Source: Ceratotherium simum simum (Eukaryota; Chordata; Mammalia; Perissodactyla; Rhinocerotidae). Taken from it: a DNA stretch of 64,000 nucleotides. How positions within the stretch are numbered: the stretch's first letter is position 1; the number at the start of each line of letters is the position of its first letter. Below the pieces are notes generated by a model. The model had not been told where the DNA came from, made no database searches, and was given only the letters and a program-made list of their open reading frames with translations. Shown here piece by piece: positions 10,739 to 22,689 of the stretch. The DNA lies in contig NW_004454266.1 in NCBI RefSeq assembly GCF_000283155.1, positions 2,607,396 to 2,671,395 on the forward strand, given 5' to 3'. A program made the translations under genes and the position numbers.

Positions 10739-12922
10739 TAATCAAAAAACCCCAATAAACAAAATTCCAGGACCAGGTGGCTTCACAGGTGAATTTTACC
10801 AAACATTTAAAGAATAGTCAATACCTATCATTCTCAAACTATTCCAAATAATTGAAGAGAAAGGAATGCTTCCGAAATCATTTTGTGAGGCCAGCATTAC
10901 CCTGGTATCAAAACCAGACAAAGGCACTGCAAAAAAATTATAGGCCGATATCCCTGATGAACATAGATGCAAAAATCCTCAACAAAATATTAGCAAATTG
11001 AATTCAACAATACATTAAAAGGGTCATACACCATGACAAAATGAGATTTACCCCAGGGATGTAAGGATGGTTCAATGTCTGCAAATCAATCAACATGATG
11101 CACCACATTAATAAAATGAAGGATAAAAATCATGATTATCTCAATAAATGAAGTAAAAGCTTTTGATAAGTTTCAACATCAATTTATGATCAAAATTCTC
11201 AACAAAGGGTGTATAGAGGGAATATACCTCAACATAATAAAGGCTATATATAACAGACCCACAGCTAACATCATACTCAACAGTGAAAAGCTGAAAGATT
11301 TTCCTCTAAGATCAGGAATGAGACAAGGATGCCTACTCTCACTACTTTTATTCAACGTAGTATGGGAAGTCCTAGCCACAACAATCAGACAAGAAAAGGA
11401 AATTAAAGGCATCCAAATTGGAAAGGAAGAAGTAAAACTATCACTGCAAATACGATACTATATATAGAAAACCCTAAAGACTCCACCAAAAAAATATTAG
11501 AACTAATAAATGAATTCAGTAAAGTTGCAGGATACAAAATCAATCTATAGAAATCGGTTACATTTCTATACATTAATAACAAACAATCAGAAAGAGAAAT
11601 TAAGAAAACATTCTCATTTATAATTGCATCAGAAAGAATAAAATACCTAGGAATAAATTTAACCAAAAAGGTGAAAGACCTGTACTCTGAAAACTATAAA
11701 ACATTAATGAAAGAAATTAAAGACAATACAAATAAATGGAAAGATATATTTTGCTCATGGATTGGAATAACTAATAATGTTAAAACGTCCATAGTACCCA
11801 AAGCAATATACAGATTCAATGCAATCCCTATTGAAATACCAATGGTTTTTTTCACAGAACTAGAACAAATAATTCTAAAATTTATACGGAACCGCAAAAG
11901 ACCCTAAATAGCCAAAGCAATCTTGAGAAAGAAGAAGAAAGCTAGAGGTATCATGCTGTCTAATTTTCAAGCTATACTACAAAGCTGTAGTAATCAAAAC
12001 AGTATTGTACTGGCACAAAACAGCCACATAAATCAACGGAATAAAATAGAGAGCCTAGAAATAAACCCACACACATATGGTCAATTAATCCATGACAAAG
12101 GAGGTAAGAATATACAATAGGGAAAAGACAGTATCTTCAATAACTGGTGCTGGGAAAACTGGACAGGTACATGCAAAAGGATTAAATTGGACCACCTTCT
12201 TACACCATATTCAAAAATAAACTCAAAATGGATTAAATAGTTAAATGTAAGACCTGAGACCATAAAATTTCTAGTAGGAAACATAGTCAGTAAGCTCTTT
12301 GACATTGGTTTTAGAAAATTTTTTTTGGATCTGTCTCCCCAGGCAAAGGCAACAAAAGCAAAAATAAACAAATGAGACTACATCAAACTAAAAAGCTTTT
12401 GCACAGCAAAGGAAATCACCAACAAAATGAAAAGGCAACCTACTGAATGGGAGAAAATATTTGCAAATGATGTATCTGATAAGGGATTAATAGCCAAAAT
12501 ATATAAAGAACTCATACAACTCAGAATAAAAAAACAAAAAATCCAATTAAAAAATAGGCAGAGGACCTGAACAGATGTTTTTCCAAAGAAGACATACAGA
12601 TGGCCAACAGACACATGAAAAGATGTTCAACACCACTAATCATCAGAGAAATGCAAATCAAAACCACAATGAGATATCACCTCACACCCATCAGAATGGC
12701 AATTATCAAAAAGATAACAAATAACAAGTGTTGGCGAGGAGAAAAGGGAACACTGTACACTGTTGGTGGGAAGGTAAATTGGTGCTGCCACTAGGGAAAA
12801 CAATATCAAGGTTACTGGACTTGTCATGGTGATCATTTCATAATGTATATAGATGTTGAATCAGTATGTTGTACACCTGAAACTAATATAATACTGTATG
12901 TCAACTATACTTCAATAAAAAT

Positions 12923-14860
12923 AAGTGAAGGAGAAATAAAAGTTTTCTCAAAAAGAATTGAGGTAATTTGTAACCAGTAGACATGCCTTGCAAGAAACGT
13001 TAAAAGAAGTTATTTCAAGAGAAGGAAATGATATAGGTCAGAAACATGGATCAATGTATAGAAAGAAAGAGTGTTAGAGAAGAAATAAAAGAAGGAAAAT
13101 AAAACTCTGTATTTCTATTTTTCTTAATTTATCTAATGGGTAATAGCTTGTTCAAAATAATATCAACAATATTTCAGTGACTATAGCTTATAGATACATG
13201 AAATGAGTAACAAAAATTTTATAAGGAATAGGAGGGAGGAATTGAGACCACACTGTTATCAGGTACTTGCACTACCTGCATAGAGCTATAGTATTATTTG
13301 AAAGTGAACTTGAATTAGTTGTAAATGTATATTGCAAACACAAGGGCAACCACTACCACTAAAAAAAATAAAATAAGAGACATAATTAAAGTGCTAAGAG
13401 AAGATAAAAAAATGGAATCAAACAAAATACTCAAAACCAGAGAAAGCAGAAAAAGAGAGGAAGACAAAAAAAGAAATAAAGAACAGTGGCAATGAATAGA
13501 AAACAGTAACAAATATGGTAAGTATTACTCCAACTTTATCAATAATCACTTTAAATGTCAGGGGTTTAAATACACCAATTAAAAGACAGACACTGTCAGA
13601 ATGGATCAGAAAACAAAACCTAATTACATATTGTCTACAGAGAAACTACTTTTTATATAAAGACACATATAGATTAAAAGCAAAAGATGGAGAAAGACAT
13701 ATCACACTAACGGTAATCAAAAGGAAGCTGGAGTAGCTATATTAATATCAGAGCACATTTCAGAGCAAAGAAAATTATCAGGGATAAATAGTGGTAATAC
13801 ATAATGATACAAGAGTTAATTCTCCAAGAAAATATAACAATACCTAATGTATTTGTGCCTAACAACAGAGTATCAAGATACATGAGGCAAAAACTGATAG
13901 AACTACAAGAAGAAATAGATGAGTCCATATTATAGCTGGAAACTTCAACACCCTTCTATCAGTTATGAACAGATACAGAAGACAGAAAAATCTGTGAGGA
14001 CACAGTTGAACTCAATAGGATGATCAAGGAACTGGATTTAATTGATATCGATAGAATTCTTCATCCAACAACAACAGAATACACATTCCCTCAAGCTCAC
14101 CTGGAACATTCACCAAGATAGACCACACTCTGGGCCATTAAAACACATCTTAACAAATTTAAAAGAATAGAAATCATACAATATCTACACTCAAACCACA
14201 AGGAAATAAAACTAGAAATCAATAACAGAAAGATAACTGGAAAACCCCAAGATACTTGGAGATTAAACAACACACAACTAAATAACTCATGGCTCAAGGA
14301 AGAAATCTTAAGAAAAACGTAAAAATATTTCAAATTGAATTAAAATAAAAATACAATTCTCAAAATTTGGGGGATGCAGTCAAAGCAGTGCTTTGAGGCA
14401 AATTTATAGCATTGAATGCAGCTATTAGAAAAGAAGAAAGATCTAAAATCAATTTAAACTTACACCTTAGGTATGTAGAAAAAGAAGAAATTAACCCAAA
14501 GTAAGCAGAAGAAAAATATATAATCAAAATTACAGCAGAAATCAATGAAATCAAAAACAGGGAATCAATAGAGAAAATCAACAAAACCAAAAGCTGGTTG
14601 TTTGAAAAAAAAATTAATAAAATTGATAAATCTCTAGCCATGTAACTAAGAAAACAAGAGAGAAGTCACTAAATATAATATCAGAAGTCAAAGAGGGGGC
14701 ATCACTATTGAACCCATAAACATTAAAAGGATAATAAAAAAGTATTATGACCAACTGTATGCTCACAAATTCAATAACTTAGATGAAATGGACCAATTCC
14801 TTGAAAGATACAATCTACCAAAATTCACACAAGCAGACATAGATAACCTGAATAGGTCTA
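12923..14860 (+). mobile_element. Older L1: end of ORF1 and start of ORF2
   Basis: This resumes the older L1 after the nested insertion. The ORF1 C-terminus is at 12,925-13,020. The ORF2 start, reading TLSIITLNVRGLNTPIKRQT, is at about 13,520-13,600, followed by degraded endonuclease-domain sequence. Premature stops are frequent. The MLT1 LTR at 14,861 interrupts it. Confidence 0.75.
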
Positions 14861-15223
14861 TACTGTAGACTAAATATTTGTGTACCACCAAAATTCATAT
14901 GTTGAAACCTATTATCCTAATATAATGGTATTTGGAGGTGGGGCCTTTGGAAGGTTATTAGGTTATGAGGGCAGATCCCTTACGAATGGGATTAGTGCCC
15001 TTATTAAAGAGACCCCAGAGAGCTCCTTCATCCTTCTACTATATGAGGACACAGCAAGAAGATGGCCATTTGAGTGAGTAAGCAAGCCTTCACCAGACAA
15101 TAAATCTGCCAGCGTCTTGATCTTGGACTTCCAGCCTCCAGAACCCTGAGAAATAAATGTTTGTTGCTTGTAAGCCACTCAGTCTATAGTACTCTCTTAT
15201 AGCACTCTGAATGGAGTAAGACA
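14861..15223 (+). mobile_element. MLT1-class solo LTR inside older L1
   Basis: A 363-bp LTR with the family landmarks 'GGAGGTGGGGCCTTTGG', 'GGGATTAGTGCCCTTAT', 'CCTCCAGAACCCTGAG' and 'GTAAGCCACTCAGTCTAT'. A 5-bp target duplication GTCTA is at 14,856-14,860 and 15,224-15,228. The left terminus is TA rather than TG, a point change. Confidence 0.88.
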
Positions 15224-18105
15224 GTCTATATATATTAAAGAAACTGAATCAATGGTTAAACTTTTCCAAACAGAAAGCAACAAGCCCAGATGGATTCATT
15301 AGCAAAATCTACTAAACATTTAAGGAAGAAATTATACCAATTTTCTACAATTTTTTCCAAAAAATAGAAGCAAAGAGAATAATTCCTAACTCCTTCTATG
15401 AGGCCAGTGTCATCCTAATACTGAAACCAAAACCAGACAAAGACCTCATGAGAAAGGAAAATTAAAAATCGGTATCAGCCATGAATGTATATGTAAAAAT
15501 TCACAACAAAATATCAGTAAATAAAATCCAGCAATGTGTAAAAAGAATTATACACCCAACCAATTGGGATTTATTCCAGGTACACAAGGCTATTTCAACC
15601 TTCAAAAATCAATTAAGTAATCCATCATATCAACAAGCTAAAGATGAAAAATCATATAATTATATCAATAGATGCAGAAAAAGCATTTGACAAAATCCAA
15701 CACTCATTCATGATAAGAACTCTTGGCAAAGTATGAATAGACGGGAACTTCCTCAACTTGATAAAGGACATCTACAAAAGACCTACAGCTAACATCATAC
15801 TTAGTGATGAGAAACTAAGATCTTGGATGCTTTCCTACTAATGTCAGGGATAAGGCAAGGATATCCACTCTTACCACTCCTATTCAACATTGTGCTGGAA
15901 GTCCTAGCTACTGTCTTACAAGACAGAAAAGGAAATAAAATGTATACCAATAGGGAGGAAAAAATAAAACTATCATTGTTCACAGATGACATGATTGTCT
16001 ATGTAGAAAGTCCCAAAGAGTCAACAACAAAAACTGCTGGAACTAACAAGCAGACTATAGCAAGGATACAGGATAAAGTTAATATACAAAAATCAATTGC
16101 TTTCTTATATACCAGCAATGAACCATTGGCATTTGACATTAAAAACATAATATTGTTTATATTGCCACCAAAAAAAGAGAAATACTTAGTATAAATCTAA
16201 CAAAATATGTGCAAGATACATGAGGTAAACTATAAAAGTCTAATGAAAGAAATCAAAGAAGATCTAAACAAATAGAAAGGTATTCCATATACATGGACAG
16301 GAAGATTCAATATTATCAAGATGTCAGTTCTTCCCAACTGGATCTATTGAGTCAGCACAATCCTAATCAAAATACCAGCAAGTTATTTTGTGAATATTGA
16401 CAAACTAATTCTAAAATTTATATGGAGAGGCAAAATACCCAGAATAGCCAACACAAAATTGAAGAAGAAGAAAGTTGGAGGACTGATACCACTCGACCTC
16501 GAGACTTACTATAAACCTACAGTAATCACAACAGTGTGGTATTGGCAAAAGAAAAGACAAATAGATCGGTGGAACAGAATAGAGAACCCGGAAATAGGCC
16601 CACATAAATATAGTCAACTGAACTTTGACAAAGGAGCGAAGGCAATACAATGGAGCAAAGATAGTCTTTTCAACAAATGGTGCTGGAACAACTGGACATC
16701 CACATGCAAAAAAAAAAAAAGAATGAATCCAGAGACAGACTTATATCCTTCATAAAACAACTCAAAATGGATCATAGACCTAAATGTAAAACGCAAAACT
16801 ATAAAACTCCTGCAAGATAACATAGGAGAAAATCTAGGTGACTTGGGTTTGGTGGTGACTTCTTAGATAAGACACAAAAAACACAATTCATGAGAGAAAA
16901 AAATTGATAAGCTGGGCTTGATTAAAGTTTGGAATTTCTGTCCTGCAAAGGACATTCTTAAGAAAATGAAAAGACAAGCCACAGACTGGGAGGAAATATT
17001 TGCAAAGCACATATCTGATAAAGGATTGTTATCCAAAATATACAAAGAACACTTAAAACTCAACAATAAGACAACAAATAACCCAATTTTTTAAATGGGC
17101 AAAAGATCTGAACAGACAACTTAACAAAGAAGATATAGAGATGGCAAATAAGCATATGAAAATATGTTCAACATCATATGTCATTAGGGGATTGCAGATT
17201 AAAACAGCAATAAAATACTACTACATACCTATTAGAATGGCCAAAATCCAAAACACTGACAACACCAATGGTTGGTGAGGATGTGGAGTAACAGGAACTC
17301 TCATTCATTGCTTGTGGAAATGCAAAAAGTTACAGCCACTGTGGAAGACAATCTAGCAGTTTCTCACAAAACTAAACATAGTCTTACAATATGATCCAGA
17401 TATCATGATTCCTGGTGCTTACCCAAATGAATTGAAAACTTACATCCACACAAAAGTCTGTACATGAACATTTATAGTAGTTTTATTTATAATTGCCAAA
17501 ACTTGGAAGCAACCAAGATGTCCTTCAATAGGTGAATATATAAACAAACCGTGGTACATTCAGACAATGGAATATTATTCAGTGATAAAAAGAAATGAGC
17601 TACCAAGACACAAAAAGACATGGAGGAAACTTAAATGCATATTACTAAATGAAAGAAGCCAATCTGAAAAGCCTATCAAACCGTATGATTCCAATTACAT
17701 GACATTATGAAAATGCAAAACTATGGAGAAAGTAAAAAGATAAGTGGTTGCAAGGGGTTCCAGGGGAGGGAGGAAGACATGAGTATGTGAAGCACAGGAT
17801 ATTTTTAGGTCAATGAAACTATTATTTTGTATGATACTGTAGTGACAGATACATATTATACTTGTTTGTCAAAACTCATAGAAAGTTTAATGCAAAGAAT
17901 GAATCTTAATGGAAACTATAGACTTTAGTAAATAATAACATATCAATATTGGCTCCTCAATTATAACAAGTGCACCACACTATTGCAAGATGTTAATAAT
18001 AGGGGAAGTTGGTGAGGGGCCATGAGAGGTGCTATAGAACCTCTCTGTACTTTTTGCTCAGTTTTTTCAATAAACCTAAAATTGCTCAAAAAACATAATG
18101 TTTAT
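15224..18105 (+). mobile_element. Older L1: rest of ORF2 and 3' UTR
   Basis: ORF2 remnants continue. A reverse-transcriptase segment at 15,823-16,050 carries 'FTDDMIVYVESP', the position of the L1 FADD motif with A changed to T. 16,390-16,755 gives the following C-terminal region, and 17,300-17,650 the end of ORF2. The 3' UTR ends near 'CAATAAACCTAAAATTGC' at 18,070-18,090. It is non-functional through many stops. Confidence 0.75.
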
Positions 18106-18159
18106 TAATTTTCAAAACAAGATAATGGACTGTTAAAAGCAAAAACAATAACAATATAT

Positions 18160-18775
18160 TTTTTGCTTGAAAAATTAAAAATACTATTAACATATGACCA
18201 GCAATTGCACTGCTGGTTATTTATCTCAGAGAAATGAAAGCTTTATTCACACAAAACCTGTATACTAACGTTTATAGCAGCTTTATTTATAAGAGCAAAA
18301 AACTGGAAATTCAAATGTCCTTCAATGGGTGCATAGTTAAACAAACTGTAGTACATCTATACTATGAAATACTACTCAGCAATAAAAAGGAATGAACTAG
18401 TGATACACATAAAATATAGATTAATCTCAATATAATTATAATGAGTGAAAAAAGCTAATCTAAAAGGATATATAATGTATTATTCCATTATTAAAAATTC
18501 TAGAAAATACAAACTAATCTATAGTAACAGAAAATATAATGACCAACAGATCAGTGGTTTCCTGGGGACTGAGTGGGGGGCAATGGAAGGATTGATTACC
18601 AGGCATCATAATTAGCTTTTAGGGATAATGGGTAAACTCATAACCTTGATGGTACTGCTGGTTTTATGTGTGTAATCATATCACAAAACTGAAAAATTTG
18701 TTCATTTGAATATATGCAGTATATTGTATATCAGCTGTACCTCAATAAGGCTGTACCCCCTTTAAAAAAGGAATG
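18160..18775 (+). mobile_element. L1 ORF2 end and 3' UTR fragment
   Basis: A third L1 3' segment: 'TATAGCAGCTTTATTTATAA', 'AATACTACTCAGCAATAAAA', ending 'GTATATCAGCTGTACCTCA'. It is 5'-truncated and separate from the older L1 that ends just before it. Confidence 0.7.
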
Positions 18776-18779
18776 AAAA

Positions 18780-19930
18780 AAATTAATAAAGATGCAAATA
18801 ATTATGAATGAATTTTGCCATGTAAAGCAAACATGATAATATCTAACAGGATTTCCAAAAAAAGATATATTTAAAATATACATGTCAATTTTATATAGGT
18901 CAGGAGAAACGTAAACAAATTTAATACGTACTAGGGTCCTTTTTACTATCCAGAGGAAAGGAAAGGATGCTGACTAAATTTAAAGTTTAAGAAGTAAAGT
19001 GCACTTGTTCTAATATGTAGAGTAACCACTAAAGAAAAGATACAATTTATAACTTTAAAACAAGTGGGAGGAAAAAGGAATCCTTTTAAAAATTAATTTA
19101 AATGAAGGCCAACAAGAAACAAAAAGAGGTAGCTCAAAAAGTCCCATTCCATTAGCAATAACATTAACCAAAATAGATAAATTTTCTTATACAAGACACT
19201 GATTAAGTTAATAAAAATGCAATAATACGACGTTTCCAAGAGACTCGTCTAAAACTTAAGAATACAAAAAGATTTAAAGAAAACAGATGCAAAAGTTAAA
19301 CCCTAAAAACATTGACCAGAGTAAAACTCATATACTAATATCAGATAAAATGGAATTTGGTGCTGAAACATTGCTAGACATAAAGAGAGACACTTCAAAA
19401 TGATAAAAGCTTCAATTCAGAAAGAGAATAAAAATTTTATATTTGTAAATACCTAATTATATAGCTTCAAAACATATAAAGTGAAAATTCTCAGTACTAT
19501 AGGCAGAATAGGTAAATCCACAATCAGATTAAGAGATTTAGGCATATTTCAATAATTAATGCAAGCAAAAAGTAAATTCCACAAAAAGAAAAAGTGAATA
19601 ATTTAAAATCTGACCTAATGGACCTATAGAAGATATTGTTCCCAATATTGCAAAATATAAAATATTTTAAGGCATACATACAAAATTTTAAAAAATTGAA
19701 CATATAATGCCATAAAGCAAGCCTCAACCCATTTCAAAGAAGAGAAACAATATGAAACAGGTTATTTGAACACAATGCCACAATTCAATGAATGAGATAT
19801 TAAGAATTATAGAAAAGATAACTAGAAAATCCCCTCATGTATCAAAATTGAGAAATACACTTCTAAAACATCCATGAGCCAAAAAATAAATCATTAGAAA
19901 ATATTTTGAATTGAAAAATAACAAAAATGC
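18780..19930 (+). mobile_element. Ancient L1 ORF2 (endonuclease-region) remnant
   Basis: Fragments such as 'CTCATATACTAATATCAGAT', 'GAATTTGGTGCTGAAACATT' and 'AAGAGAGACACTTCAAAATG' match the order of the L1 ORF2 endonuclease part. Divergence is high. Confidence 0.5.
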
Positions 19931-20280
19931 TACTTATCAAAATTGTATTTTGTTGCAAATTTGAAGCTATTATTAATAAAACTGCTGTAAATCTTGTACA
20001 TGACTTTTTGTGGATATATGCACTAGTTTCTCCTGGCTATGACAAAGTATGTAGTGGGGCTGCTGGATCATAAGAGAGGTATATGTGTGGCTTTATTAGA
20101 AAGTACAAAACAATTTTCAGAAGTGGTTGCACCATCTTATAATTGTATCAGCAACACGTGAACATTTCAAGTGTTCCACAGCCTCACCAAGTCATGGAAT
20201 TATCAATCTTTTTCATTTTAGCCATCCTAGTGTCTAGTGATACCTCATTCTGGCTTTAATTTGCATTTTGCTTGACTATT
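19930..20280 (-). mobile_element. L1 ORF2-end fragment, minus strand
   Basis: Complement-strand L1 phrases: 'GTAGTGGGGCTGCTGGATCA', 'CAGAAGTGGTTGCACCATCT', 'TAGTGTCTAGTGATACCTCA', 'TTTAATTTGCATTTTGC'. Confidence 0.6.
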
Positions 20281-20439
20281 ACTACATAACAACCTATCCC
20301 CAAACGTTTCCTTTTAAAAAATAATCATCACTTATTTTGCTCCATGAATCAAATTATCATGCTATCACATGCGTGGAGCCTTGACTGGGAAGATTCAAAC
20401 AAGTGGGCACTAGAAAACCTGAAGTTCCTGAAGTCTCTC

Positions 20440-20488
20440 TCTGTTTCTGTCTCCGTCTCTCTCTCTCTCTCTCCCTCCCTCCCTCTCT
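20440..20488. repeat. (CT)n microsatellite
   Basis: CT/CCCT tract following an unassigned segment at 20,280-20,435. Confidence 0.85.
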
Positions 20489-20489
20489 A

Positions 20490-21106
20490 AATTGATAAAT
20501 TTCTAACCATAGTCTTCAGGAAAAAAAGAGAGAGGAGATACAAAGGGATATCACTAGAGATTCTACAAATATTAAAATGATATAAAGTGATGTTATGAAT
20601 TCTTTTGCCAATAACTTTGACAATTTAAGTGAAATGGAAAAATTCCCTGAAAGACACAAACTACCAAAAGTTCTTTCAAGAAAAAAATAGATAACTCAAA
20701 TAGTCCTATATCTATTAAAGAAATTGAATTCACACTTTATAATCTTCCCACCAAAAAAAGTCGGGCCTAGATGGCTTCAAGGTGAATTTTACCAACTATT
20801 TAAAGAATAAATAATACCAATTTTATACAAATTCTTTCAGAAAGTAAAAGAGGAGGGCACACACCTAAACTCACTTTATAAGGCCAGCATCACCTTAAGG
20901 TCAAAACCAGACAAAGACATTACAAGGAAAGAAACTACAGACAAATGTTTTGCATAAAAAGAAAAAAATCATTAAAATTACTAGCAAATCAAATCCAGTA
21001 GTTTATAAAATGATACTACATCATGACCAAGCAGGATATTCCCGGGATAAACTCCAGGAATAAACTCCAGGAATTCGAGGGTAGTGTAACATTCAAAACC
21101 CAATTA
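20490..21106 (+). mobile_element. L1 ORF2 fragment, left of ERE
   Basis: 'AAATTGATAAATTTCTAACC', 'GATGGCTTCAAGGTGAATTT' and 'TAAGGCCAGCATCACC' are L1 ORF2 landmarks. A small tandem duplication of 'ATAAACTCCAGGAAT' sits at about 21,047-21,075. Confidence 0.65.
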
Positions 21107-21356
21107 GGGCCAGCCCCGGTGATCTAGTGGTTAAGTTCGATGTGCTCTGCTTCCGTGGCCTGGGGTTCAGTTCTGAGCACAGACCTACACCATTCATCTG
21201 TCAGTGGCCATGCTGTGGCAGCGGCTCACATACAAAAAATGGAATATTGGCAACAGATGTTAGCTCAGGACAAATCTTCCTCAGCAAAAAGAGGAAAATT
21301 GGCAACTGATGCTAGCTCACAGCAAATCTTCCTTAGGAAAAAACAACAACAACAAC
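21107..21356 (+). mobile_element. ERE-type SINE, short form, inside L1
   Basis: Head GGGCCAGCCCCGGTGATC, A box TAGTGGTTAAG, two tail units, then a (CAA)n tail. AATTA occurs on both sides (21,102-21,106 and 21,357-21,361) as a short target duplication. Confidence 0.88.
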
Positions 21357-22680
21357 AATTAATATTGGTTAATCATATTAACAAGTAAAAAACAAAGCCA
21401 CATAACTATCTCAAAGCTTGCAGAAATTGCATTTCACAAAATGCCACATCTACTCATAATACATAAAAACTTTCAGCAAATGAGGAACAGAAAAGAACAT
21501 CCTTAATCTTATAAAGGACATATAAGGAAAACCTACAACTGCCATTGTGTATTATGGCAAAAACAGAATGTTTGGCCCTAAAATCAGGAATAAGGCAAGC
21601 ATGTTCACTCTTGTCATTTCTATTCAACGTTGTTCCAGAAGTCTTAACCATTGCAAATAAAGCAAGAAAAAAATAATAAAAGGCATAAATTGTTTAAATG
21701 AAGAAGTAAAATAAAATTGTCTCTATTTTGAGATGATCAGCTACATAGAAAATCCTAAAATATTTATTAAAAAACTAATAGAAATAACAAGTGAGTTTAG
21801 CAAGATGACAGAATACAAGGTCAATTTTTTAAAAACAATTCCCTATAATAGCAAAGAAAAATTGAAAAAAATTTTAAAGATATAATTTACAAGAGCATCA
21901 AAACTAAGAAATACTTCAGGATAAATTTTAAAATATATGCTGGACGTGTACACTGTAAACTACAAAAGTTAGCTGAGATAAATTAGTAAAGACTTAAATA
22001 AATGAGGGAAATATGAATCAGAAGACTCAACATTACAAAGACAGCAGTTCTCTCCAGATTGGTCTAAAGATTCAACACCAGCCAAATTAAAATCCCAGCA
22101 GGCTTTTTAAAAATAGAAATTGACAATCTGATTTATAGATTTATATGGCAAAGCAAAGGATCTAGAGTAGGCGAAACAATTTTGAAAAAGAAGAACAAAG
22201 TTGGACACCTTAATCTGCGTGATTTCAAGGCTTAGAATAAATCTACAGTAATTAAGAAAGTGAAGTATTGGTGAAAAGATAGGCCATCCAGTTATGATCA
22301 ATTGATTTTTCAAAGAGGGTCAAGGTAATACAATGGAGAAAATTAAATCTTTTCAACAAATTGTGCTGGAACAATAGGATGTTCGTATGATTAAAAAGAA
22401 CCTTAACCTCATACCATATATAAAAAGAACTCAGAATGGATCATGACCCAAACATAAGAGCTAAAACTATAAAACTTTTAGCATAAAACAAGAAAAAAAA
22501 TCACGACTTTGGTTTGGGGAAGCGGATTGACTGGAAATTTTTGAGTTGTTGGAAATTTTCTTTATCTTATTGTGGTGGTCATTTTAAGGGTGTATAAATT
22601 TACCAAAATTCATCAAATTATACATTTAAAATTGGCGAATTTTATTGTATGTAAACTATATACAAATAAAACTGAGGTTT
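21357..22680 (+). mobile_element. L1 ORF2 end and 3' UTR, right of ERE
   Basis: This continues the L1 interrupted by the ERE: 'AAAATCAGGAATAAGGCAAG', 'AACAAATTGTGCTGGAACAA', then a 3' UTR with 'GTGGTGGTCATTTTAAGGG' and a terminal 'TACAAATAAAACTGAGG'. It is heavily mutated. Confidence 0.65.
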
Positions 22681-22689
22681 TTTTAAGCC

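Larger units (their letters stand above)
6446..12922 (+). mobile_element. Near full-length younger L1, inactive
   Basis: It begins with an L1M-type 5' end ('GATCAAGATGGCAGAGTAGG'). A 5' UTR follows, interrupted by an ERE, then ORF1 remnants at about 7850-8760 and ORF2 remnants from about 9160. Reverse-transcriptase blocks are recognisable at 11,132-11,467, including a 'RSGMRQGC' stretch. The 3' UTR ends 'CTTCAATAAAAATAAG'. A MITE interrupts ORF2 at 10,529-10,738. Around 12,780-12,800 the expected C-terminal part of ORF2 is missing, which indicates an internal deletion. No complete ORF remains. Candidate diverged target duplications are AAGAGAAAGAAAGAC (6427-6441) and AAGTGAAGGAGAAATAAAAG (12,923-12,942). 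Confidence 0.75.

Noticed and set aside
9604..11907. Open frames of 70-143 codons as host genes
   Set aside because: They are pieces of L1 ORF2 separated by stops and frameshifts.
15823..16755. A reverse-transcriptase gene
   Set aside because: Broken L1 ORF2 of the older element, with stops between the segments and a changed catalytic-motif neighbour (FTDD).
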